Part shown: positions 1 to 7,838 of the stretch, in pieces
Layout: each line of letters opens with the position of its first letter
Position numbering within the stretch: position 1 is the first letter of the stretch
Origin: a virus
IMG/VR virus record: IMGVR_UViG_3300037485_001265
Coordinates: 1 to 25,846 of that record
Length of the DNA stretch: 25,846 bases
Reading direction: 5' to 3' (one strand)
The notes under the pieces: generated by a model
Seen by the model: only the letters and a program-made list of their open reading frames with translations
Database searches by the model: none
Told to the model about the DNA's origin: nothing
Position numbers and translations under genes: made by a program

Positions 1-56
1 CTGTCGCCCGATCGCACACACACACACTGGGGGGGAGATCGGGGTAAGCTACCGGA
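1..56. other. Leader before terminase with CA repeat, G-run and inverted repeat
   Basis: The stretch holds a CA dinucleotide run (about 15-27), a run of seven or more G, and an inverted repeat CCCGATC (7-13) / GATCGGG (37-43) that encloses them. Phage cohesive-end or packaging sites commonly lie just upstream of the small terminase gene, so this could be part of such a site or the end of the preceding transcript. The sequence alone does not decide, and the window edge cuts off the context. Confidence 0.3.
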
Positions 57-551
57 ATGGCTCACGCTTCTCTCCGAGATCGCCGACACGCGCACCTCGA
101 AACCCTCCGCGAGATGCTCGACGAAGCCCGCACTGCGGACCCTCCGCTCATCGGCGCGGCTGCGAACATCACCCGGCAGATCGCCGAACTCTCCGGGCTG
201 ATGGCCCCGCCGGCACCGCCCCGCAAGAAGCGCCCGAAGGAACACGCCGACCCGCTCGAGGCGATGCGGGCCCGGCTCGTCGACGTGCAGGACATGCGCA
301 TGAACGCGAGCGACCGGGGATCCTACGACTCGGCCGCCCGCCTCATGCGGATCGAGACGCAGCTCGTCAGCGACATCGCGGCGCTTGTCCGAACGCGCGA
401 GCAGGACAAGGGCACGGTCAGCGATCAGCAGCTCGTCGACGAGGTAGCCGCCGACCTGCTTGCGATGCCCCCGGTGATGCGGCGCGCCGTGCTCGCCATC
501 GTGCAGGCCGGTAGCGTCACGCGCTCCCCGGATGCCAAGCCGTCGAACTGA
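57..551 (+). CDS. terS: Probable terminase small subunit
   Basis: A 164-residue, highly charged, largely helical protein placed directly before the large terminase, with its stop codon overlapping the next start (TGATG). The small subunit normally recognises the packaging site on phage DNA and delivers it to the large subunit. The middle (about residues 80-120) looks helical and could form the ring oligomerisation core. I do not see an unmistakable N-terminal helix-turn-helix, so the call rests on position, size and composition. The ATG at 57 is the first start in the frame; its Shine-Dalgarno sequence is weak (a G-rich stretch about 12 nt upstream). It could instead be an unrelated small protein encoded before terL. 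Confidence 0.6.
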   Translation: MAHASLRDRRHAHLETLREMLDEARTADPPLIGAAANITRQIAELSGLMAPPAPPRKKRPKEHADPLEAMRARLVDVQDMRMNASDRGSYDSAARLMRIETQLVSDIAALVRTREQDKGTVSDQQLVDEVAADLLAMPPVMRRAVLAIVQAGSVTRSPDAKPSN

Positions 552-1987
552 TGGACCGCGGCCGACTCCGCGCCAACCTCGCCGAGCTCGCCCGCCGCCG
601 TGCCGCGAGCCCGCTCGACTACGTGCGCTGGCTCGTCCCCCAACACACGTGGCTGTGCATGCCCGGGGACAAGCTCTACCGCGCTGGAAACCAGGCGCTG
701 GGCAAGTCCACCGCCGGCCTCGCCGAAGTGATCTGGCGGTGCATGGGGACGCACCCGCACTACCCCACGAAGCCCCCGCCGATCGAGGTCATCGTCTGCA
801 GCCTGAATCAAGCGCAGTCGATCAGCATCCAGGCCAAGTTTCACGCGTTGCTCCCCGCCGACTGCCTCGCCGACGGGTGCGTCTACAACGAGAAGACCGG
901 CTTCGGCGCCAACCGGCCGATGACCCGCTTCGCCTGTGGCAGCACGATCCGGTGGGTGACCGACGACCAGGGCCCGCGATCCTGTGCCGGCGCCACCGTC
1001 GACGTGGTGCTCGTCGACGAGCCCTGCAGTCCCGAGATGATGCGCGAGCTCCGGAAGCGCATCCTCGTCAAGGCCGGCGTGCTGCTCGCGACATTGACCC
1101 CGATCAACGGCCCCGTCGAGCACATCCACGAAGACGTTGACCGCGGCATCATCCCCGAGGTTCACGCCGCGCTCACGGAAGCCAACCTGCGGCACGTCGA
1201 CACCGGCGAGATCCGCACGCTGGAAGATGGAACCCTGTGCGATTCCGCATGGATAGCGGAGATGTGGCGCAAGGAGCCGAAGAGCTGGGCGGGCATCACC
1301 CTTGACGGGATGTGGGAGGTCCGTAGCGAGGGCGCGGTGTTCGGCCCGGTGTGGGATCCTGTCGCGCATGTGTCCGATACTGCTCGGCTTTCCGGCCAAG
1401 CCTACTGGAGCATCGGCATCGACTACGCGACCGCCGACCGCGAGCAGGGGTTGGTCGCCGTGCTTGTCCACGTCGAGCCGGGCCGGGATCCATCGGGGCG
1501 GATCGTCGAGTCGATCATCGTCGAGGATCTGGTGAGCCTGCCCGGCACGGCTACGGTGACGATGTTCGCCCAGGACATCCTCGCCATGCTGAAGCGCAAC
1601 GGCCTGCAGTGGCGCGACCTGCGGACGGTGTACGGCGACAACCCGGTGACCGCCTCGCACGAGTACCGCGGCAACGCGGACCTATCGCGCCGGCTGGCGA
1701 TGGAACTCAATGTGACCGCACAGGGGCTAAGTCCGCGGATTCTTTCAGCAAAGGAGCGCACGTCGGGCGGATCTCGGGACACGGGCGTCCGGTATCTCTA
1801 TGCCGCGATGGCCGACAGCCGGATCGTGGTCCGCAAGCGATGCCAGCCGCTGATCGAGGCGATCGAAAGCTGGGATGGCACGGCCGCGAGCGTGTTCAAG
1901 GATCGTGTGGACGCCTGCCGGTACGCCCTGAAAGATTCGATCTTCCCGCTGGGTCGGTCGGGTGGGGTCACGGTGCGCTACGCGTAA
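551..1987 (+). CDS. terL: Terminase large subunit (ATPase and nuclease)
   Basis: This 478-residue protein is the DNA-packaging motor that docks on the portal, pumps DNA with ATP and cuts it to genome units. Visible motifs are Walker A GNQALGKST (46-54), Walker B VDVVLVDE (150-157) with the catalytic Glu at its end, and a coupling-motif-like TLTP (181-184). The C-terminal RNase H-like nuclease shows its acidic residues in order: SIGIDYA (D291), YGDN (D363) and DRVDACRYAL (D454). Length is normal for the family. The start overlaps the stop of the upstream gene by one base, suggesting translational coupling. All key residues are present, so it should be functional. Confidence 0.95.
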   Translation: MDRGRLRANLAELARRRAASPLDYVRWLVPQHTWLCMPGDKLYRAGNQALGKSTAGLAEVIWRCMGTHPHYPTKPPPIEVIVCSLNQAQSISIQAKFHALLPADCLADGCVYNEKTGFGANRPMTRFACGSTIRWVTDDQGPRSCAGATVDVVLVDEPCSPEMMRELRKRILVKAGVLLATLTPINGPVEHIHEDVDRGIIPEVHAALTEANLRHVDTGEIRTLEDGTLCDSAWIAEMWRKEPKSWAGITLDGMWEVRSEGAVFGPVWDPVAHVSDTARLSGQAYWSIGIDYATADREQGLVAVLVHVEPGRDPSGRIVESIIVEDLVSLPGTATVTMFAQDILAMLKRNGLQWRDLRTVYGDNPVTASHEYRGNADLSRRLAMELNVTAQGLSPRILSAKERTSGGSRDTGVRYLYAAMADSRIVVRKRCQPLIEAIESWDGTAASVFKDRVDACRYALKDSIFPLGRSGGVTVRYA

Positions 1988-1989
1988 GC

Positions 1990-3504
1990 ATGCAGAATCA
2001 CACGACCTCGGTTACCATTGGGGCCATGACCCCAGACCTCGGCAGCTCCGCGCTCGTCCCGACGCCGCCCGACCTCGACACCCAGCGGAGGTGGGCTCAC
2101 TCGCGCATGATCCGCCGGATGCTGGACGGGTCATGGGAGAGCGACCTGCAGGAGCGAGTCGTGCGCGAGGTGGGCCCCGAACGCTCGGGCGGCTGGGGCA
2201 TCGCGAAGACGACCTGCATGCCGCTTGTCTCGATCTGCCGGGAGACGAGCGCGCTCTACCTGACCGACTACGACGTCTACCAGGGCGATGCGCCGCTGTC
2301 CGGCCATCTCGCCGACGCGCTCACCGCCTCCGGGCTGCGGTCACGGATGCCGCGATTTCAAGCACTTACGGTGGGTATGCGGGAGTGTGCATGGCGGATC
2401 TCCGTCAACCGTCGCGGCGTGGTCCAGTATCGGCCGGTGTTCGCGGATATGATGCGCGCGCACGCCGACCCAGACGCCCCCGACATGCCGACGTGCGTTG
2501 AAGAGCTGCGGTGGCGGAAGGGCTTTGGATGGTGCTGGGATGTGCTCGACGTGAGCGAGGCCGACGACTACGAGGACGACGACGACACCCCGCACGCCGG
2601 CCCCGGCCCGTCCTACCGCGTGATGTCGTTCGACCGCACGCAGGATCTCACCGCGGCGATCCTCAAGCCCAGGGCCGGCGACTACTCCGGCGAAAACTAC
2701 CCCTACCGCGCGAAGGACGGCACCCCGGTCCTGCCGTACGTGCTGTACCATGCCGAGACCCTGGGCGACCGGCTCTGGAACTGGCGCGGCAATTGGGAGA
2801 CGGTGCAGGCGTGTCTGGACCTTGGCGTGAACAACACGTACCTAGGACATGTCCTAAAAGACACGGCTTTCAAGCAGCGTTACACGCTGAATTGTCAGTT
2901 CGTTGGCGGGGCCACGCAGGAGAACACCGACGGCACGACCCGCACGATCGTGGTCGCTGACCCCGCCGTCATTATGCACGCCGAGTCGACGCCCGGCCTC
3001 GACAGCAGCGCGCAGCCGATCATTGGCCAGTTCGACGACGCGGCGGACCCGGCCATGCTTGAGGGCGTGATCTCGTCCCTCGCCAACCGGATCGCCATCG
3101 ACGCCGGCCTGCCGCCCGCGGACATCCAGCGCATGGGCGGCACAGCCAAGAGCGGCTACGCGATCGCCCTGTCGAACGAGGGCAAGCGCGCCGCGGCCCG
3201 CCGGTTCGCGCCCTTCTTCCGGCCGTCTGACGAGCTGCTGATCGCGACGACGGCGATCCTCATCAACTGCGCGACCGGCAGCAACCTGCCCGAGTCCAGA
3301 TACCGGGTCGTGTACCGCGACCTGCCGCTGTCTCCCGAAGAGCTCGCCGCCCGCCGTGCCAACGTGATCGAGACGATCGCCGCCGGGCTGATGAGTCGGG
3401 TCAAGGGCTTCATGGAGCTCAACCCCGGGCTGACCGAGCCCGCCGCCCGCCTCGAGCTGGCGAAGGTCGACGCCGACCGCGCGGCCCGCGCCTCCATCCT
3501 CTGA
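1990..3504 (+). CDS. Portal protein
   Basis: A 504-residue protein directly after terL and before the scaffold-like and capsid genes, the classic portal position. Portals form a twelve-fold ring at one capsid vertex, the DNA channel and the docking site for terminase and tail. Consistent features are a long mixed alpha/beta body, a typical stretch near residues 370-400 (IAIDAGLPPADIQRMGG followed by KSGYAIALSNEGK), and a helical C-terminus. The frame stays open far upstream into terL, so the start is uncertain. ATG 1990 lies two bases after the terL stop, and ATG 2026 (492 residues) is the alternative. Neither has a strong Shine-Dalgarno sequence. Confidence 0.8.
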   Translation: MQNHTTSVTIGAMTPDLGSSALVPTPPDLDTQRRWAHSRMIRRMLDGSWESDLQERVVREVGPERSGGWGIAKTTCMPLVSICRETSALYLTDYDVYQGDAPLSGHLADALTASGLRSRMPRFQALTVGMRECAWRISVNRRGVVQYRPVFADMMRAHADPDAPDMPTCVEELRWRKGFGWCWDVLDVSEADDYEDDDDTPHAGPGPSYRVMSFDRTQDLTAAILKPRAGDYSGENYPYRAKDGTPVLPYVLYHAETLGDRLWNWRGNWETVQACLDLGVNNTYLGHVLKDTAFKQRYTLNCQFVGGATQENTDGTTRTIVVADPAVIMHAESTPGLDSSAQPIIGQFDDAADPAMLEGVISSLANRIAIDAGLPPADIQRMGGTAKSGYAIALSNEGKRAAARRFAPFFRPSDELLIATTAILINCATGSNLPESRYRVVYRDLPLSPEELAARRANVIETIAAGLMSRVKGFMELNPGLTEPAARLELAKVDADRAARASIL

Positions 3505-3529
3505 CCTCCAACCCGAGAGCATCGACACC

Positions 3530-4141
3530 ATGCCCGACGACCAGCACGACGAGACCCCCGACATCCCCGACGACGCCACCCCGAAGGCCCGTGATCGCAT
3601 CATCGCCCTGGCACAGCAGGGGGCCGCACTCCGGGCCCAGCTCGCCGCGGTGGCCCCGAAGCTCGCCGAGGTGACCGCGCTGCAGTCACAGCTCGCCGCC
3701 GCGACCGAGGCGCGCCTGCAGGACGCCGCGACCTGGGCCGCCAAAGAGCAGCAATGGCAGACCGATCGCGCGCTCGTCGCCGCCGGCATCACGGACCCAG
3801 AGGCCGCTGACATCGTGGCGCACGCATACGGCCGCGTGGCTGCTCCCGAGGGCGGCACGAAGCCGAGCCTACCCGAGTGGTTGGCCCAGCGTGACGCGCT
3901 CCCCAAGGGCGTGCGCGCGTACCTGCCCGATGCAGCCGTAGCCCCGCCTGTCGTCGCGCCCCCGGTGGTCGCGCCGCCCGTCGTCGTCAACCCGCCACCC
4001 AGGGCGAACGCAGGCGCCGGAGTCGCCGCCCCGCTCAATGGCCCGATGTCGTCCACGGAGATCCAGCAGATGATGCAGACCCCCGAAGGCCGGGCCCGCT
4101 ACCAGACGTTGCGGACGGCCCACCTGGCGAGCCTAAAATAG
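3530..4141 (+). CDS. Scaffold-like head assembly protein
   Basis: A 203-residue protein between portal and major capsid, where scaffolding proteins sit. The N-terminus is acidic (many D/E in the first 20 residues). Residues about 21-75 form an Ala/Gln/Glu-rich predicted coiled coil. A low-complexity linker follows with three tandem APPVV pentapeptides (encoded 3941-3985, a 15-bp repeat with silent differences). The C-terminal part is a small charged segment ending in LASLK. Scaffolds organise capsid subunits through such C-terminal helices and leave before DNA entry. No separate prohead protease is visible nearby. The ATG is preceded by the leader CCGAGAGCATCGACACCATG, repeated almost exactly before the gene at 5278. 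Confidence 0.6.
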   Translation: MPDDQHDETPDIPDDATPKARDRIIALAQQGAALRAQLAAVAPKLAEVTALQSQLAAATEARLQDAATWAAKEQQWQTDRALVAAGITDPEAADIVAHAYGRVAAPEGGTKPSLPEWLAQRDALPKGVRAYLPDAAVAPPVVAPPVVAPPVVVNPPPRANAGAGVAAPLNGPMSSTEIQQMMQTPEGRARYQTLRTAHLASLK

Positions 4142-4148
4142 CGCCGGC

Positions 4149-4177
4149 TTGACAACCCCGCGGAATCACTCTACATT
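4149..4177 (+). promoter_or_regulatory. Sigma70-like promoter for the capsid gene
   Basis: A perfect -35 box TTGACA (4149-4154), exactly 17 bp, then TACATT (4172-4177, four of six matches to the consensus -10). It lies in the longest gap of the head module, about 95 bp before the major capsid start. It fits an extra internal promoter that raises capsid expression above the flanking genes. Confidence 0.6.
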
Positions 4178-4210
4178 CAAGGTATCAGCGGTCGGGTAGA
4201 GCCCCGTAAA

Positions 4211-4260
4211 AAGCGAAGCACGCGAGAGAAACAGTCCCCCTCTCTTGCTCCCCTTCGCTT
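4211..4260 (+). promoter_or_regulatory. Nested hairpin in the capsid mRNA leader
   Basis: An outer stem AAGCGAAG (4211-4218) / CTTCGCTT (4253-4260) is perfectly complementary and encloses an inner stem GAGAG (4224-4228) / CTCTC (4240-4244). The structure ends 12 nt before the capsid ATG and would lie in the leader of a transcript from the promoter at 4149-4177. It could stabilise the mRNA or shape ribosome access. It has no U-tract, so a terminator is unlikely. Confidence 0.5.
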
Positions 4261-4272
4261 CCAGGTGCTCCA

Positions 4273-5193
4273 ATGGCTGACGCCCCGATCACGTACTCCT
4301 CGCTCTCTGACCTCACGGTCGCCTCCACCCTCGCCGCGGAGCTTCAGCTCAAGCTCGGCGACCGCGCCAGCCTCATGGGCCACCCCGCGATCGCCTACGT
4401 CGGCGACATCGCCGGCTCCGGGTCGAGCGTGAAGAAGGTCGGCATCATCGGCAGCGGGTTGGACGCGATGGCCGCCGTCTCCGATGGCGTCTCCGTCGAG
4501 TCCGTCGCGCTCACCAACGCCAACGTTTCGATCACGGTCGCCCGGCAGGCGCTCTACCGCGGCCCCACGGACCTGGCTTCGATGACCTGGGCATCGGTCG
4601 GCGCGCTCGTCGAGTACCTGACCAACGATATGGTCGGCGCCGCGCGCATCCGCGCCATGACGCTGATCGCGACCGCGGGCTCCGCGTTCATCAACAACGT
4701 CGGCACGTCGGGCGCCGCGCTCACCGTGACCAACATCTTCAGCGCGATCGCGCAGCTTGAGAGCGTCAGCGCCCCCGGGCCGTTCCTTGCGGTCATCAGC
4801 CCGAAGCAGCTTTCGGACTTCCAGTCCAGCCTGCGGGCCGAGACCGGCGCGCTCCAGTGGGTGCCGGCGACTCCCGAGATGATGGCTATCAAGGGCCAGG
4901 GCTACGCGGGTAGCTACCTCGGGATCGACTTCTTCGTGACGAGCCGCGTCATCACCAGCGGCGCCGACAAGCTCGGATTCCTGATCAGCTACGGCGCGAT
5001 CGGGTACGCGGACGGCACCCCGGCGCCCATCGTCGGCGCGGGCGGGCTCGTCATGCCTGCCGGCTCGAAGATGGTCGTCGAGCTGGGCCGCTCCATCGAG
5101 GGCGCGATCACCAAGGTCATCGGCAACTGGTACTGCGGTTTCGCAGAGCTCCAGGACTCGATGGGCGTCGGCATCGTGACCCGCGCTTCGTAG
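4273..5193 (+). CDS. Major capsid protein (probably HK97 fold)
   Basis: A 306-residue protein that forms the icosahedral shell. The call rests on position (after portal and scaffold, own promoter), length, and an HK97-like pattern. That pattern comprises an extended N-terminal arm, a beta-rich E-loop-like segment (about residues 55-95), a long helix near 95-135 (WASVGALVEYLTNDMVGAAR), and a C-terminal axial-domain-like segment containing AVISPKQLSDFQSSL and a later SYLGIDFFVTSRV motif. That motif is a common feature of phage and encapsulin-like capsids, where a loaded or displayed value is followed by a target loop. No protease cleavage domain is fused. Family assignment beyond the fold is not certain. 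Confidence 0.8.
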   Translation: MADAPITYSSLSDLTVASTLAAELQLKLGDRASLMGHPAIAYVGDIAGSGSSVKKVGIIGSGLDAMAAVSDGVSVESVALTNANVSITVARQALYRGPTDLASMTWASVGALVEYLTNDMVGAARIRAMTLIATAGSAFINNVGTSGAALTVTNIFSAIAQLESVSAPGPFLAVISPKQLSDFQSSLRAETGALQWVPATPEMMAIKGQGYAGSYLGIDFFVTSRVITSGADKLGFLISYGAIGYADGTPAPIVGAGGLVMPAGSKMVVELGRSIEGAITKVIGNWYCGFAELQDSMGVGIVTRAS

Positions 5194-5199
5194 TCTCCC

Positions 5200-5245
5200 G
5201 GCGGCGGGGGTGGCTAGCCGCTCTGGCTGGATGCTCTCCGCCGCC
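5200..5245 (+). terminator. Hairpin after capsid gene, possible terminator or attenuator
   Basis: GGCGGCGG (5200-5207) and CCGCCGCC (5238-5245) are perfect inverted arms starting seven bases after the capsid stop codon. The loop contains a GGCTAGCC palindrome. No U-run follows, so it may act as a partial terminator, an RNA-processing barrier or an mRNA-stabilising element for the capsid message. Confidence 0.4.
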
Positions 5246-5277
5246 AAATCTCCACCCCTACCGAGAGCATCGACACC

Positions 5278-5943
5278 ATGCCCATCGTCTCCAGTTTCGA
5301 ACCCGCCGCCTACAGTGGCACCGGCGCCAACGCTGCCGGACTCCCGCTGAACCCGAACGACTACCCGGACTTCCGGCTGATGTTCCACCCCAAGCGGTGG
5401 CGGTTCAACAGCGACATCGGCGAATGGCTCCCCTTCCTCGCCCCGATCCATCTTGTCCCCGGTATCTCCGCGGTCGACAAGGACGGCGGCACCTCGCTCG
5501 CGTTCGCCGAGATGGAGCAGCGCGGGTACACGGTCCTGCGGGACGGCTCCGGCATCGCGAGCCCCGCGGCCTACGTCGCGCAGTACGACACCCAGCCCCT
5601 CCCCAGCGGCAAGGTCCCGAAGGCGTACATGCCCAAGTGGATGGTCCCCGTCCTGCTCGCGGGCGCCGTCGTCGTCAAGCACGACCCCGAAGCCGAGGTC
5701 GAATACCTCCGCGCGCTCGTCAAGTCGGGCCGCATCCCGGCCCTTGAAGACGACGTGAAGGATCTCCTCCGCGCCAAGGTCCAGGACGAGCACGACCGTG
5801 ACGCGGGCGAGTCGACAGCAGACGGCAAGGCGAAGGCCCGCGCCGAGGCTGCAGCCGACATCCTGACCCGCATGGACGCCGCCGACGCGGGCGAGCCCGT
5901 CGCCCCGAAGGTCAAGGCCGGCGCTCGTAAGGCCGCGAAATGA
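5278..5943 (+). CDS. Head-associated protein of unknown function
   Basis: A 221-residue protein directly after the major capsid gene. The first 110 residues are rich in aromatics, Pro and Gly (including a WRFNSDIGEWLPFLAPIHL stretch) and look like a compact domain. A hydrophobic segment near 120-135 (MVPVLLAGAVVV) is followed by a helical, charged Lys/Ala-rich tail ending KAGARKAAK. I do not recognise the family. Position suggests a head completion or capsid accessory protein. The start is set by the leader CCGAGAGCATCGACACCATG, the same sequence as before the scaffold gene. Its stop overlaps the next small ORF (ATGA). Confidence 0.75.
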   Translation: MPIVSSFEPAAYSGTGANAAGLPLNPNDYPDFRLMFHPKRWRFNSDIGEWLPFLAPIHLVPGISAVDKDGGTSLAFAEMEQRGYTVLRDGSGIASPAAYVAQYDTQPLPSGKVPKAYMPKWMVPVLLAGAVVVKHDPEAEVEYLRALVKSGRIPALEDDVKDLLRAKVQDEHDRDAGESTADGKAKARAEAAADILTRMDAADAGEPVAPKVKAGARKAAK

Positions 5944-6083
5944 CTGACGAAGAGCGCGCACGCAAGGCGGCCGACGGCCTCGCCCGCCGGCACTACGAGC
6001 AGGGCGGCCCTGACGCCGTCAAGAAGTCCGAGAAGCTCCGCGAACAGGCCGTCAAAGACCTGATGCGGGAGCGCAAGAAGTAG
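5940..6083 (+). CDS. Small charged protein (47 aa)
   Basis: A short ORF of 47 codons starting MTDEERARKAADG and ending MRERKK, coupled to the previous gene by an ATGA overlap. The composition is almost entirely helical and charged, with a basic C-terminus. It is too short for a confident family call. The coupling, clean codon use and colinearity with the head operon argue it is translated. It may be a small virion or assembly factor. Confidence 0.6.
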   Translation: MTDEERARKAADGLARRHYEQGGPDAVKKSEKLREQAVKDLMRERKK

Positions 6084-6128
6084 ACCCGTCAACCGCCCGA
6101 AAGGGTAGCCGCAAGGCTGGAGACTCAC
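6084..6128 (+). promoter_or_regulatory. Two GNRA-tetraloop mini-hairpins and Shine-Dalgarno
   Basis: The gap contains CCC-GAAA-GGG and, just after it, AGCC-GCAA-GGCT: two short stems each capped by a GNRA tetraloop. A good GGAG Shine-Dalgarno (6119-6122) lies six bases before the ATG at 6129. The arrangement may keep the ribosome site open or mark an RNA-protein contact. Confidence 0.4.
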
Positions 6129-7085
6129 ATGGCCACGTCCGATCTCGACATCGCACAGAACTTCCGCCGCGCCCTTTCGATGGTCGGGCTCGTCCTCCGT
6201 GGCTCGCCTGACGCGACCGACGCCGCATCCGTCGGCTTCGTGGTCGTCACGGGCGTCCCCAGCGGCGCCTACGGGTGGCCCGCCGGGTCGACGATGATCG
6301 CACTCCGCGAGGACGCAGCGAGCGCGGCCACCGGCCTCTACATCACCGTCAACGGCGGCACCAACTGGAGCGCCATCGCCGACACGACGACGGACGCCGA
6401 GCTGCTGGCGATCGCCGGGCTGGTATCCGCGGCTGACCGTCTGCCCTACTTCACCGGCAGTGGGACGGCCGCGCTCGCGACGTTCACTGCCGCCGGCCGA
6501 GCCATCCTCGACGACGCGACCGCCGCCGCACAGGCGACCACGCTCGGGCTCGGCACGACCGACTCCCCGACGTTCACTGGCCTCACGACCACAGGCGCCC
6601 ACCTGTCGAGCGGTGGGGGCATCGGAGCCGGCTCCGGCGTCCTCACCCGCGTTGACGGCCCCGACAGCACTCACGGTATGGCCTCGCTCGTTTGGACGAA
6701 CACCGTCGCGCCCGCGGCCATCGAAACGGCCCTGTTCACCGTCCCGGCCAACAGTGTCGTCGACTCCGTGCAGGCGACTGTACAGACCGCACTCACGGGC
6801 GGCGGAACGACCGTCACATGGTCGATCGGAATCACGGGCGACGTGGACAGCCACGGCACCGCGGGCAACCCCACGGACACCCTGCTCATCAACGGCAAGG
6901 CCAACTGGCTGGGCAGGATCACCGCCAACGCGGGCGCATCGCTCGGCAAGTTCTCCGGCACCACCGTTGACCTCAAGCTGATTGCCGCTGCGACCGGCGG
7001 GGCGACGGCGGGCAACACCGCCCTCACCGTCGGCACCGTCGAGGTGGTCGTCCGCTACCGCACCCTCATCAGCCTGGCGGACTAA
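6129..7085 (+). CDS. Fibre- or decoration-like virion protein
   Basis: A 318-residue, Gly/Ala/Thr-rich protein in the head-tail junction region. Residues about 100-140 (SAADRLPYFTGSGTAALATFTAAGRAILDD...) resemble the repeat-like region common in tail fibres and capsid fibres of phages. The C-terminal 140 residues look like a beta-sandwich. Its place between capsid and connector genes fits a capsid or neck fibre, or a head decoration protein, better than a tail fibre. There is a clear GGAG Shine-Dalgarno. The specific role is inferred. Confidence 0.6.
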   Translation: MATSDLDIAQNFRRALSMVGLVLRGSPDATDAASVGFVVVTGVPSGAYGWPAGSTMIALREDAASAATGLYITVNGGTNWSAIADTTTDAELLAIAGLVSAADRLPYFTGSGTAALATFTAAGRAILDDATAAAQATTLGLGTTDSPTFTGLTTTGAHLSSGGGIGAGSGVLTRVDGPDSTHGMASLVWTNTVAPAAIETALFTVPANSVVDSVQATVQTALTGGGTTVTWSIGITGDVDSHGTAGNPTDTLLINGKANWLGRITANAGASLGKFSGTTVDLKLIAAATGGATAGNTALTVGTVEVVVRYRTLISLAD

Positions 7086-7088
7086 TCA

Positions 7089-7838
7089 ATGTCCAGCGAG
7101 CTCGCCTACACGGCTCGCCTGATCGGCCCCGAGATTATCGAGGCCGGTCGCGCGAACATCATCACATGCCCGGTCTACACGGCCGGCGCATTGGTGACGC
7201 CAACTGCGGGCGTGCTATCGGTCTGGACCGGGTCGAACGCCTCCGTCTCTGCGGGCGCCGTCTCGTTTGTCGGGGGTGTCGCCACGGCCACGATCACGGC
7301 GCTCGCTCTGACGGACCTGCGGCCGGAGGACGGTTGGCGCTTCGAATGGGCGCTGACCGTCGCCGGCCTGCCGCTGGTCTTCTGCCGGGACGGCTCGCTC
7401 GTTTACCGCAGGCTCTACCCGGTGGTGACGGACGCCGACCTCCTGCGGTCTCACACCGACCTGTCAGCCCGCCGGCCCACATCCGAGTCGAGCTATCAGG
7501 ACTACCTCGACGAAGCGTGGGCACGCGTCGAAAGCCGACTGATCAACACCGGCCGCCGGCCCTGGCTCATCATGAGCCCGAGCGCGCTGCGCGACGTTCA
7601 CACCTATCAGACGCTCGTGCTCATCTTCCGCGACTTCGCGACGGGCGGCACGGGCTCGGCAGAGTGGGAGATGATGGTCCACTACGAAGCCCTGCTCGCG
7701 GCTGCGTGGGCAGAGCTCACCTACCCCCAGCGCGAGCCGACGACCGGGCAGGCCATCAGCGGCCCCGGGCAGCGAACACCAGCAATTCCAACCACTTGGG
7801 CAGGCGGCGCACGCACCGGCCGGTGGGGTGTCCAGTGA
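7089..7838 (+). CDS. Head-tail connector (adaptor-like) protein
   Basis: A 249-residue protein starting three bases after the upstream stop. The N-terminal 110 residues are beta-rich and Ig-like. The C-terminal part, from VVTDADLLRSHTDL, is helical with a Tyr/Trp-rich tail and resembles head-tail connector proteins that sit under the portal. The N-terminal Ig-like addition is unusual for a simple adaptor. Position after capsid genes and before tail genes supports a neck role. The stop overlaps the next start by GTGA. Confidence 0.55.
   Translation: MSSELAYTARLIGPEIIEAGRANIITCPVYTAGALVTPTAGVLSVWTGSNASVSAGAVSFVGGVATATITALALTDLRPEDGWRFEWALTVAGLPLVFCRDGSLVYRRLYPVVTDADLLRSHTDLSARRPTSESSYQDYLDEAWARVESRLINTGRRPWLIMSPSALRDVHTYQTLVLIFRDFATGGTGSAEWEMMVHYEALLAAAWAELTYPQREPTTGQAISGPGQRTPAIPTTWAGGARTGRWGVQ

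Noticed and set aside
1351-1989. Extended N-terminus for the portal frame reaching back into terL
   Set aside because: This part overlaps the terL nuclease domain and its translation is Arg/Pro/Gly-rich and non-protein-like, so the start is placed at 1990 or 2026.
2843-2856. Perfect 14-base palindrome TAGGACATGTCCTA inside the portal gene
   Set aside because: One or two such palindromes are expected by chance in 26 kb, and it lies within a coding frame with no promoter nearby.
3941-3985. 15-base tandem repeats in the scaffold gene as a CRISPR-like or regulatory repeat
   Set aside because: They simply encode three APPVV linker units with silent differences and no spacers.
4177-5961. Antisense open frame of 594 codons across capsid and the next gene
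   Set aside because: Spans two well-supported plus-strand genes and their gap with low-complexity translation; a GC-rich shadow.
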